From Immersiella caudata (Eukaryota > Ascomycota > Sordariomycetes > Sordariales > Lasiosphaeriaceae), in contig JAULSU010000004.1 of assembly GCA_030512335.1 (NCBI GenBank), positions 2,480,001-2,544,000 on the forward strand: 64,000 nucleotides of DNA, given 5' to 3'. The translations under genes were made by a program, and so were the position numbers. Position 1 is the stretch's first letter; every line of letters starts with the position of its first letter. Under the pieces are notes generated by a model, which worked only from the letters and a program-made list of their open reading frames with translations, was not told the origin of the DNA and made no database searches. Positions 45,871 through 55,959 of this stretch are shown here, in pieces.

Positions 45871-46422
45871 GGCTTCGGTTTCGTGGGTTCGTTCGTTCGA
45901 ATGGGTCGTTATGTTTCCATGACAGGTGCGATTGGGTTATGGTTGTTGTTTTGAAATTTGTAGAAGCTTTCCGGGCAGACGTTTTGATGCTGCCGTTGCT
46001 GCACCGTTGATGGTGTTTCTGAACACGTTTGGCGAGCTCTCTCCCACTGGCAAGCTTGGCCCCCACCTCAGGGGTGTCAAACATTCTGCGGCAGGCAAGC
46101 CGAGCCGAGCCGTGGGGTCAGCTCCACCTTGCCAAGGCTCTCCGCAAACTGATGGACAGAGATGGTTGGCGAGGAGCCGCAACTTACACAACACCTTACC
46201 CAACACCCCTTTATTTCACCACAAAACCGTGGCAGTTCACACACTAACACTCTTGGACTGGGAAATGATATTTGTATGAGAAGACATGATAAGGCATCGG
46301 TCATTTGAAATTATGCGTCGGCTAGTTCCAAATACGCGTCGGGAAATAACCTTGATGCCTCCCAAAACTGCGCTGATGCGTCCCTCAGCTCCTTCAATGC
46401 ATCAAAGGATAACCGCCAGCCC
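45871..46422. other. Intergenic with left member of a degenerate repeat
   Basis: This holds the glucosidase I promoter (minus strand start at 45870). The left flank of the relic region starts near 46286, including the repeat copy at 46313-46358. No intact gene. Confidence 0.4.
46313..46358 (+). repeat. Left copy of a degenerate direct repeat
   Basis: Reading ATGCGTCGGCTAGTT, then ACGCGTCGGGAAAT and CTTGATGC. The same blocks occur in the same order and orientation at 47291-47357. The repeats bracket the two relics. Confidence 0.4.
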
Positions 46423-46760
46423 TTATTCTTGCCCTATTGACCCTTCTAGGCCGCCTCCAAGCCCTCCCTCCTCCACCGTTACGCCTTGGCACGTCCCTCT
46501 TAACCACTCCGCGATGCGTGGGATCGAGACAAAAAACGCCCAAAAGGCAAGCGCGAGAGCTACAACAGCAAGGCCAACCTGCACTTTGTCGGCCCAATAA
46601 GGCGTGGTGGCAGCGGCGATAGCCCTTTCAAGTCGTGCGGCCAGGGCTTCCGTCTGGTTTCTGATGGCCTCTTCGATGACCAGCGAGACGTCTGCACGAT
46701 TCGAACGCCTTTTCGTCCATTGCCAATGCCTCTTTGCTTATTTGAGAGGCCTTTCCTTGT
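46423..46760 (-). pseudogene. Relic of a membrane protein (first of an inverted pair)
   Basis: On the minus strand the sequence reads QISKEALAMDEKAFES in one frame and then, after a one-base shift near 46695, RADVSLVIEEAIRNQTEAL, a coiled-coil-like segment, and a membrane helix (VGLAVVALALAFWAFFV) followed by SIPRIAEWL. It stops at 46423. No start codon or continuous ORF covers it. The helix plus S-x-P-x-IA-(E/D)-W motif resembles that of the relic at 46993-47289 on the other strand. The family is not known to me. Confidence 0.5.
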
Positions 46761-46992
46761 CTCCCGCACGCCAGTATCTCAACGTCAATATAGACTGAAA
46801 ACCTCTGCTCTGCGTCTTCTTAGCCTTAAGAAAGGCAACCAAAGGCGCCGCAGAGCCCAACTGGGTAGAGCGAGCGGCATTCCGGGCTGGGCCGGCAACA
46901 GACAGCGGGCGCGGAGCAATACCACCGGCAAGGCGACGGCCACGGGGAGGGCGCCAGCGATGCGGTGGTGGGGGCAGAGGCGGCACCTGAAA

Positions 46993-47289
46993 ATGACACG
47001 GCAATTCAAGAAAAGCGAGAAGTGGAAAGAGGCATAGGGGTTCGCCCTTGCCCTCATAGGCCTCATCGTTGCGATTGTAGGGCTTCTTCTAAGCACCCCA
47101 GCCATTGCCGACTGGATAAACTGGGTGTTAAGGCGTCGTCGAGAGGTCTGAGAGATGGCGGCCGATGCATTGAGGAGGCACGAACAGGGCCTGAACGAGC
47201 GAGAGAAGGCCTTGAAGGAACGAGAACAAGTATCGGGGAACTACAAAAGGGGTTGTAAAGGTCGCAGAACGGGTATTGGAGATTTCTAG
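46993..47289 (+). pseudogene. Relic of a membrane protein (second of an inverted pair)
   Basis: Frame MTRQFKKSEKWKEA, then TAG (47035-47037), a membrane helix FALALIGLIVAIVGLLL, STPAIADWINWVLRRRREV, TGA (47149-47151) and a charged coiled coil (RRHEQGLNEREKALKEREQ) up to 47289. Two in-frame stops interrupt an otherwise protein-like frame. The helix and following S-T-P-x-IADW motif resemble the minus-strand relic at 46423-46760. Confidence 0.5.
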
Positions 47290-47290
47290 G

Positions 47291-47357
47291 ACGCATCGGC
47301 GAAGTTTAGTAACGCATCGACGGAAATTTGGGACGGACCGTAACATTACTTTGATGC
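47291..47357 (+). repeat. Right copy of a degenerate direct repeat
   Basis: Reading ACGCATCGGCGAAGTTT, AACGCATCGACGGAAAT and TTTGATGC. It matches the ordered blocks at 46313-46358 with substitutions and an extra ~20 nt. Confidence 0.4.
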
Positions 47358-47383
47358 GTAATTAATCACAATCCCAAGCGAAA

Positions 47384-49386
47384 CTACAACTTCGCCCCCA
47401 AATCCAATCCTCTAAACTTCCCATAAACAATCCTCTGATCCAACTCCAAGCCCCCCTTCCCACCAAATCTTTCCCCATTCAAAAACCCCCTCTTCACCAA
47501 ATACCTCCTGCACATCTCCTCTCCCACCTCCCCAGCGTTCACCTCCACATCCACCAAAAACAACACCCCCATCAACACCTTCGCAACCCCAAACGTGACC
47601 TCCCTCGCCTCAGGGAGTAACTCCCCCTGCGCCTCCCTCCCAATCCTATCCTTCAACCCCTCCCACTTCCTCTCAATCCCCTCCTTTGCAGCCCTCATTT
47701 CCTCTTTCCCAACACCTCCCAAAACTGTCTTCACAACCCAATCCACAGCCTCAACACTCTTGCCTCCCGAAACAGGGTGCTTCAATGCCCGCACCGTATC
47801 CCCCGCAAGGACATCCGTAGTCCCCTCCCAAATCGCACCAACGCACGCATCGCGGAATATCCGCGCCACGTTCAGATGCTCCGACTCGGAGTTGACGAGG
47901 TATCCTACACCACCCAGCGCCTCCATACAAGCGTACAGTGCTGGGACGGTGTTCTCGCAGACGTAGCTCTTGTGCAGGGAGCTGAGGACTCTCAAGAGGG
48001 GAGCCACGAGGTGGAATGGCGGAGACAATGTGGATATCGCCGCAGGGGTGCGGTTGCTGGGGGATCGCTCGTCCAGGCCGAGGATGTAAAGTGTGTAGAA
48101 AGTGAGGAGCATCATGGAATGGTAATTTACGGTGAGATTTGCGAGGGTGCGCATGTGCAGCGGGTGGGCAGACAGGGGGAGGCGTTTCCCCTTGGACGCG
48201 CCTGCTTCGCGGACGAGGGCGAAGGATTTGGCGATTGCGATACCGCGGCCTAGGTAGCCCATCGAGGAGACGGTGGTGTGGACGCGGGTGATGTTGAGGA
48301 TGGTGCTGATTTCTTGGATGCCTTTGCCTTCCTCGCCGATAAGCCAGCCACGCATGCCCTTGAGTTCTAGCTCGGCGGTGGGGAGGGACTGGGTGCCGAA
48401 TTTGTTTTTGAGGCGCGAGATGGTGATGCCGTTGAGCTCGGTGCCGCCCTTTTGCCCGGTAGGGGAGACGAGGGAGGGGTTGTGGCGGCGCATTGGGGCG
48501 AAGAAAGCGCTGACGGGCTTGGAAGGATGGGTTTTGGCCAGAAGGATGGTCATGTTGGAGTCTGTCGCTGAGGAGAACCATTTAAATCCTGATATGGACC
48601 AGGGACCGAGGGGGATGCCTTCGATGGTGAGGGGTGCAGCTGTGGTTAAAGGGGAGTGAATGGCTACGGTTTCAGTACGGGAGACGTCGCTTCCTCCTGT
48701 GCGTTCGGTCATCCATTGGCCGCTCGTCCAGGCTTTGGCTGGATCGCGAGAGATGAGATGGTCGTAGGCGTTTTGGAGGACTTGTCGCTCGGTTGGAGAG
48801 ATGCTGCTGTCAGGGTTGGTGAGGTGGCGCTGGAGGAGACGGGCCGCCCCGTCTTGCATGGCTGCTGGGCAGAGGGTGTTCGCGCAGGAGCCCTCCCAGA
48901 GATGACATCTTGTGAACTGAACAAGACGAGTGTACTCTGAAAAGTCACTGTCGTAGTTTATGGCGACAAACCTGAAGGGATGTTAGCTGTTTTGGGTGTC
49001 AGGGGCTTGTGAAGTTGTTTACATACCCCTTTCTGAGACCAAACTCTTGGAGCTTCCGCCATCCCTCCGTTACAACGAGCTCGCTCTTAGGCTTGCCAAA
49101 GGCATCCCGACCACTGCCGCGCAGATATGGCAGGTTCTTCTCTGCATCGGTTATCCAATCGAAGATTTCCTGCGAGAGAACCTGATCTCCAAGTTCGGCA
49201 ATCTCGGGCTCGACTCGTTCCAGCACATTTGGCGGGATGAAGACTAGGAATCGTCAGAAAATAGACCTTATGGGGGGCGAAACCCATACGCTTGACCGCA
49301 CGGCGCAGGCTGACATCGTCATAAAATTGGTTTTTGAGAATGGGCGGCTGCTGAATGAACCCCGTATTGGAACTTGAGGGCTCCAT
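47384..49386 (-). CDS. AidB-like acyl-CoA dehydrogenase
   Basis: Three exons: 49386-49290, 49243-49027 and 48971-47384, 633 residues. The introns are 46 and 55 nt (GTATGG and GTATGT donors, CCTAG and TTCAG acceptors). Starts MEPSSSNTGF. The first half shows IFDWITDAEKNLPYLRG and the acyl-CoA dehydrogenase middle motif WMTERTGGSDVSRTET, then WSISGFKWFSSATD. The C-terminal helical domain has ARIFRDACVGAIWEGTTDVL, matching the IxxIYEGTxxI flavin/acyl motif, with a Glu at the position used as base in AidB-like and isovaleryl-CoA-type enzymes. The length fits fungal AidB-type flavoproteins. Substrate unknown. It is divergently paired with isocitrate lyase, suggesting use in fatty-acid or branched-chain catabolism (inference). 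No peroxisomal SKL-type end. Confidence 0.88.
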
Positions 49387-50935
49387 TTTACCTGCGATAA
49401 CACTCGACGATAACACTGGATATGGACTCCTTGGATTTTGATGTGATTAAACGGGTCCTTCCCGTCTGGGGAAGCTGCGCCTACATCACAACAGAACGGA
49501 GCGTGAGCCGAGGCTCCTCAGCCGAGCAGGCCGCACTGGTGTTTCTCTCTAACCGTCTCTGGTTGGCTCGGCGCGGGTACCACAACAGATGTATGTATAC
49601 TTGGAGATGATTTTCTTTTTGTTTTTTGCTTGGAACCAACGCGACATGCAATTGCGTCGTCGCTATGATGTCCTGACGCGGTTAGGAGTTCCAACCTGGA
49701 AGCCCCAAGTTTGAGTGAGACTTGAGCCGTTCGGCCGAGCGTTCGTACTTACCTACGGCGTGGACTTCAAAGGTCAGCCAGTCAGCCACACCTCTTTCGT
49801 TCCTTTCAATACCTCGCCCGGCATTGGCTTTTAACTTTCAGATGTTCCTAGGCTTCCACGCTTCGTCGCCGACATTTACGGCGCTGCCCCGCGCATGTGA
49901 CAATATTCTGGACTTTCTCGATTCCCTTGGTCGTGGGGAAGCAGCTGGGCCCGCATTTCGGGACCTGGCAGCTGACGAGTGCATTGACCGAGGTCGAATC
50001 GTAGACAGCCAATCAGATCCCTGAGACTCTCCAAAGAGCGCCGCAGCACCATGTGCCCCACATATGGAGGCGCTCCGCTCTTTGCCGCACGCGAACGTTT
50101 CCGACGATGAGCCAATGACGCATCTTCACATGCTTCGCTGCTCCATCGATTTTTGTTCAACCGTTGCGCCCGGCGATTGAAGGCCTTTCAATGGCCGCGT
50201 TGGGGGAAAACCATCGATGGGACAATAAGTCAGAATCGCAATGCCCGGTTTAGGAGTCTATGACAGCAATTGGCGCTGCTGCCAACGCGGGACGTCGTCC
50301 GCCGATGTCGTCGCTGACGTCCTCCAAGACCGCAGATCCCAAGCTTTTGGGGGCATCACCTGCGGGGGAGGGGCTCGAGGGGTACAACCGCCCAACGCCA
50401 CCACGCAGCGCCCACCCTGCCACTAAAAGCCGCCGAGCCCCGGCTTTCGGTTATTCGGGCAACAAACGGGGGTAGGCAGGTCAGGGGTCAATCAACTGAC
50501 ATGCAGGGAATAACGACCATGGCTCGGCCCAACGCAAGAGTCAGTTTGCGGTCGCCCTGGAGTGGTGCCCACGGTCGAAAGGGAGCCGGTTTGGGGTCCC
50601 GGCCGAGGAACGGAGTCTCCTCCGTCGATGCGCGTCGGAACTTCCCTGGGCTTTCTCGTGACTGGGGCCCGCCGAACGGGATTGGGATCGGGTCTTTTGT
50701 ATTCTGACTCGTCCTTCTTTACTGCCGCTCTTCCTGCTTTTTCTCTCCTCTCTCACTTTTTTTCTTTCCATTCCTCCGTGTGCTTGGTTCTGTCATCCCC
50801 CCCTCTCTACTCCTCCTCGCTGCTTACCTACTCTGCATTCCAGTGACATCGTCTCTCATTCCTCGGGGCTGGGCGTCTTTCTTTCCTCGCATCACCGGCT
50901 CTTCCCATAGCTTTATTCAACCCCAAACCGCCATC
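49387..50935. promoter_or_regulatory. Shared divergent promoter, acyl-CoA dehydrogenase / isocitrate lyase
   Basis: A 1.55-kb region between two outward starts. It carries four copies of CCTCGG/CCGAGG: 49508-49513, 49988-49993, 50603-50608 and 50861-50866. This is the core bound by FarA/FarB (CTF1-type) fatty-acid regulators in filamentous fungi. Random expectation is below one. A long pyrimidine tract (about 50705-50820) precedes the isocitrate lyase start, as in strongly expressed fungal genes. A 62-codon frame at 49422-49610 has no supporting features. Confidence 0.55.
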
Positions 50936-52686
50936 ATGGCCGCCAACATGGTAAATCCGGCTGTGGACCCCAGCCGCGAGGACGAGCTCTTCGCCAAGGA
51001 GGTGGCAGAGGTCAAGAAGTGGTGGAGTGACGAGAGGTGGCGCTACACAAAACGCCCCTTTACCGCTGAGCAGATTGTCTCCAAGCGCGGCAACCTGAAG
51101 ATCGAGTATGCGAGCAACGCCCAGTCCAAGAAGCTGTGGCGCATCCTTGAGAACCGCTTCAAGAACAAGGACGCCAGCTACACCTATGGCTGTCTCGAGC
51201 CCACTATGGTCACCCAGATGGCCAAGTACCTCGATACCGTCTACGTCTCGGGCTGGCAGTCATCGTCGACCGCCTCGGCCTCCGACGAGCCCGGCCCGGA
51301 TCTCGCGGATTACCCTTACGTGAGTGGTCACTCTGAAATTTCCAAGAGGCTCTTTAGGGGCTAATAACAACAGACCACCGTCCCGAATAAGGTGTCGCAT
51401 CTATTCATGGCCCAGCTCTTCCACGACCGTAAGCAGCGTCAGGAGCGCCTCTCGGCATCGCCAGCAGAGCGTAGAAGGCTCGCCAATGTCGACTACCTCC
51501 GACCCATTGTCGCTGATGCCGACACGGGCCATGGTGGTCTGACGGCTGTCATGAAGCTCACAAAGCTCTTCATCGAGAAGGGTGCCGCTGGTATTCACAT
51601 TGAGGATCAGGCACCTGGCACCAAGAAGTGTGGTCACATGGCCGGCAAGGTGCTTGTACCTATCAGCGAGCACATCAACCGCCTTGTGGCCATCCGTGCT
51701 CAGGCCGATATTATGGGTAAGTTTCTGAGGCAGCCGGTCTGAATGAGAATGACGTTCTAACAACTTTAGGCTCCGACCTTTTGGCTATTGCTCGTACTGA
51801 CGCTGAGGCGGCCACCCTCATCACCACGACCATCGACCCTCGTGACCACGCCTTCATCCTCGGCACCACCAGCCCCAACCTCCAGCCCCTTAACGACCTG
51901 ATGCTGGCCGCTGAGCGCGCTGGCAAGAACGGTGCTGAGCTCCAGGCTATCGAGGACAGCTGGATGGCCCAGGCTAACCTCAAGCGGTTCGACGAGGTTG
52001 TGATGGACGCCATCAACGCCGGGTCTTACCCCGACCCCAAGGGCCTCGCCGCCCAGTACCGCGCTCGCGTCCAGGGCAAGCAGCTCTCGAACAGCGAGTC
52101 GCGCGCCATTGCCCGCGGTATCCTCGGTGTTGATATCCATTTTGACTGGGATGCCCCGCGTACCCGTGAGGGTTACTACCGCCTCAAGGGCGGCTGCGAC
52201 TGTTCCATCAACCGCGCCATCGCCTACGCCCCCTACTGCGACGCCATCTGGATGGAGTCCAAGCTCCCCGACTACAAGCAAGCTGAGGAGTTCGCCAAGG
52301 GCGTCCATGCCGTCTGGCCCGAGATGAAGCTCGCTTACAACCTTTCTCCTTCCTTTAACTGGAAGACCGCCATGCCCCGCAACGAGCAGGAGACGTACAT
52401 CCGCCGTCTTGCTCAGCTCGGCTACTGCTGGCAATTCATCACCCTCGCCGGCCTGCACACCACCGCCCTCATCAGCGATCGCTTTGCTCGCGCCTATAGC
52501 CAACAGGGCATGCGTGCGTACGGCGAGCTCGTGCAGGAGCCCGAGATGGAGCTCGGCGTGGACGTGGTGAAGCACCAGAAATGGAGCGGTGCGAACTATG
52601 TGGATGAGCTGCAGAAGATGGTTACTGGCGGTATCAGCTCAACATCAGCAATGGGCAAGGGTGTGACGGAGGATCAGTTCCATTAA
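50936..52686 (+). CDS. ICL1: Isocitrate lyase
   Basis: Three exons: 50936-51319, 51374-51716 and 51770-52686, 547 residues. It cleaves isocitrate to glyoxylate and succinate in the glyoxylate cycle, needed for growth on acetate and fatty acids. The active-site motif KKCGH is at residues 212-216, with VDYLRPIVADADTGHGG before it and IHIEDQAPGTKKCGH around it. NLSPSFNWK and GYCWQFITLAGLH are also typical. The protein ends TEDQFH, without a canonical SKL-type peroxisomal signal. The introns have GTGAGT and GTAAGT donors. The start MAANMVNPAVD was chosen as the first ATG of the frame. It shares its promoter with the acyl-CoA dehydrogenase. Confidence 0.96.
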
Positions 52687-53119
52687 GCGGCTTAGGGGAG
52701 GGGGATTGTATTTGAAGCATTTGTAGATTACGTTGCATTGTTACTAGTGATATCACATTTTCTTGGGCCTTGGATAAAATCTGTTCTCTCTGACTTGGTT
52801 CAAGTTGGGAATGTGATGTGATTGCCTTGAGTATCGACAATTCTTTTCAACTGATAAATCCCTGAAATATTAAACCTTCCCCATTCGCTGTGGTAGCCGA
52901 CATCTTTAGTGTAGGACACTATATCATACCGCTAAGGGTCCATCGAAGAGTGTTCGAAATCTTTCATACACACCACACACCTCTGCATGGTCAAGACGCC
53001 TTTCATACCTAGTACACAGCCCTCATCCACCCCAAGCATGCCAATAACCCACAGAAACGCCTCACACGAACCCACCCCAATGTACATAACATTACTCTCC
53101 ACATCAATCTCCTCGCCCC
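52687..53119. other. Convergent intergenic, 433 bp
   Basis: The 3' flanks of isocitrate lyase and the GH3 gene. No gene seen. Confidence 0.4.
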
Positions 53120-55959
53120 CTAAATCACAACCCTCCCTGTCAACGGCAAATCCCGACTACTCCCTCCCACCTCAACCTTGTACTCACCCCTACTCAACTT
53201 CCACTTCTGCGCGACCACATCCCACACACTCAGATCCCTCCTCGTCAACTCAAACCTCACCGTGGCAGCCGGTGCGGAGGCATTAACCACCACCTTCTCG
53301 AATCCCCTTAGCTGTCTCACGGGTTGCCCCTGTACCGGAATCCCCAGGTACAGCTGTGCGACCTCGGCGCCATCTCGTTGTCCTGAATTGCGCACCTCAG
53401 CGGAGACGGTTACGAGAACATCCCAAAGGTCTGTCTGTCCGCCCATGACGACACCGCCAGCGGGGAATTCGGCTAGCTTGCTGTTATCAGTAGTCTTTTG
53501 GATGGATAGGTTGTCGTATTCAAAGGTGGTGTAGCCTAGGCCGAAGCCGAATTCGTAGCGAGGGGTGATGTTTTTCGCGTCGAAGTGGCGATAGTCGACG
53601 AATACGCCCTCGGTGAAGTTGGACTGGGGAAATCTGAGGTGGATGCCTTCTGCGCGGTCAGGGCCCAGAACGGGGTAGTCGGATTCATTTTTGGCGACGG
53701 TGTATGGGAGTTTTCCGGAGGGGTAGGAGTCGCCGTGGAGGAGTGACACGAGGGCTTTGCCGGAGGCTTGGCCGGGCAGGTGAGCGAAGATGAGGGCGGT
53801 GACGTTGGGGTGGTCGATGAATTGGTCGACGAGGCGGATACCGGCGTTGTGGAGGACGGCAACGGTGTTGTTGCACCGGTCGGCGACGTGCTTGATGAGA
53901 CCGTCGGTGTAGTCGTCTCGCGCGCCGCGACGATCGGCACCTTCCGTGGCGTATGCGTTGCCGAAGACGAGGCAGGCATCGGAGATGGGGACGACAGGGG
54001 GCTCGCCGTTGGTGAAATCCCAGAACAGAGCGGTGCCGTCATCGTAGGAACGCTCAACGAGGGCGTCGAATGGGGAGACGACCGTACCTTGTGATGTGGC
54101 ACCCGAGCCGCCGCCGGAATAGATGGTGCCATATTGGGCAATAGGGGTGGTGCCGTCAGGATTGGCGGTACCAAAAAAACCGCCCATGAATTCGGTGTGG
54201 TTGAAAGACTCAGTGCCAAAGAGCCAGGGTGAGAACCCAGCTGTGGGAGTGTTTCGGTCAGGATTTTTAGCCGAGTAGCCAAAGAGAGAGAGCATCTTTG
54301 GGTTATTCAATGGCAGAGCGTTCCGGACGTTCTTGACGAGAACGTGGCCTTCGAGGGCACCATCGAAAAGGGTAGAGCGGGAAGAAATATTCCGGGCGTC
54401 AACGATCTGATGGGCTTTTGTCAAGTCGTTGGGCATGCCAATCCCGGGCCTTGGAAACCCGTTGTCCTGGCCGAAATGGTACCAAGTGGAAATAATTCTG
54501 AGACTGTCAGCCGAGAGTTGATGGACTATCGAGCACATTTCGTACCTCGTCACCATATCGTTAAGCCTCGCCTCCGGAACCGACCCATTCATGATCATAG
54601 TCTCAAGGTTTGGCCCCCAGAAACGGTCCGGGCCAGGCATCATCATGTCCAGCCCTGCCAGTGCAGTAGAAATGCCAGCATGCTGAGCGCCCCAATCCGA
54701 CACCACCCAGCCCTCAAAACCCAGCTCCGTCTTCAGGATACCATTCAGCAGTTTGCTATTCGCGCAGCCATACGAGTTGTTTACGCGTTGATAAGAGCAC
54801 ATGATGTTGCCGCTTCCAGCTCGTACAGCATCTTGGAATGGCCTGCGAGTGTTAGTTGTTTGTGTTTATCCATAGGTACCCAGGTAAAAGATGGGAATTG
54901 TACCAGAGATACAGCTCGTGGAGCGTCTGGTCGTCAATGTTTGACGATACTGCTTCGATGTCTGCACCGGGATTCCTGTGTGTTTCTTGCTCGTTGCCAA
55001 TGAAGTGCTGAGAAGCATGTCAGGAGAGCCGCTTAGGGGCCAATGGGAATGAAACAAACCTTCGTGCTGGTTATTACACCAACCCCTTGCACAGCAGATA
55101 CCGTCTCTGAGACCAACTGGCCAGCTAGATACGGATCAACCGAGAAGCCTTCCCAATTGCGGCCGCTCAACACCACCCGGCCCAAAGGTCCGATAACAGG
55201 TCCCAGCAGAACATTGACACCCTTTGTCCTGAACTCGCCTCCCATTCCAGCACCCCTTCTCTGGGTGAGCGCCTTGTTCCAACTGGCGCCGACATGAATC
55301 CCACTTGGCCATGAGCTGACAAAGTCGGTTCCTCTCAATCCTTGGCCAGCATCCCCGAGGCACATCCCAGGAAAGCCAAGTCGTGGAATCGCCGGTACAA
55401 AGCCAGGACAGCTTGTGTTGGAACTAGTACCAGCAGTGATATCGACCTGTTGCCAAAGATAAGTCTCCTTGCCGCCAAAAAAAAAAAAAAAAAAACTCCG
55501 GAATTTATTACCTTCTCTCCAAGCGTCATATTCGCAACAAAGCTCCTCGCCTTCGCAAGGGAGTCCGCCCATGGACCAGCACCAGGCATATCCGCTACCG
55601 CCCATTAATATCACCTCAAGAACTCCTCCACAACGCCGGATACAACACTTACGTGAAGGATAAACGGGTGGACTCTCCCCATAAAAGTGCGCATCGCTCG
55701 TAATAGCCCCTGCAACCGCCCCAACCTGACCACCACCGCCTCCCCCCTCACTCTTCTTCGGCAGCGCCGCCAAACCCGCAAGCCCTCCCCCAATAATCAC
55801 CAACAACACAATCACCGCGATGACCTTCCCCTTCCTCGTCGCTAGGAACGGGAATTTCCTCGCCATCCACGACCCTTTCCCAGCCGTTGGTGCTGCCGCC
55901 GATGACTTTCCATCCGCAGCCGGCAGAAAATCCACCCTCTCCTCCTTTGTGCTGGCCAT
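53120..55959 (-). CDS. Membrane-anchored GH3 beta-glucosidase
   Basis: Six exons: 55959-55653, 55594-55512, 55446-55060, 55007-54904, 54842-54546 and 54497-53120, 851 residues. GH3 enzymes release glucose from beta-glucosides such as cellobiose. The N-terminus is cytosolic (MASTKEERVDFLPAADG), followed by a helix at ~45-65 (KVIAVIVLLVIIGGGLAGLAAL): a type II anchor with the catalytic domain outside. The nucleophile is Asp343 in GFEGWVVSDWGAQHAG. PGMCLGDAGQGLRG, VNVLLGPVIGPLGR, NWEGFSVDPYLAG and ITSTKHFIGNEQE are conserved. A fibronectin-III-like C-terminal domain follows (GEYKVEVGGSSRDL). Intron 2 contains a T19 run; intron 5 (48 nt) is in frame without a stop. Localisation is inferred. Confidence 0.92.
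55477..55495. repeat. A/T19 homopolymer inside a GH3 intron
   Basis: Nineteen A on the plus strand (T on the sense strand of the minus-strand gene) within the second intron, serving as its polypyrimidine stretch. Length variation here is likely. Confidence 0.85.

Noticed and set aside
47751..48581. 276-codon minus-strand frame over the acyl-CoA dehydrogenase
   Set aside because: An Arg/Pro/His-rich alternative frame of the real exon, with no domain.
49387..50935. SYGGGG (CreA-type) motifs in the divergent promoter
   Set aside because: Several occur, but about three are expected by chance in a region of this length, so they carry no weight.
51766..52575. 269-codon minus-strand frame opposite isocitrate lyase exon 3
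   Set aside because: It lies entirely antisense to a certain gene and follows from its codon bias. It is a shadow frame.
53536..54282. 248-codon minus-strand frame within the GH3 gene
   Set aside because: It lies in another frame of the same strand over a certain GH3 exon and is Ser/Thr/Pro low-complexity. It is a shadow frame.
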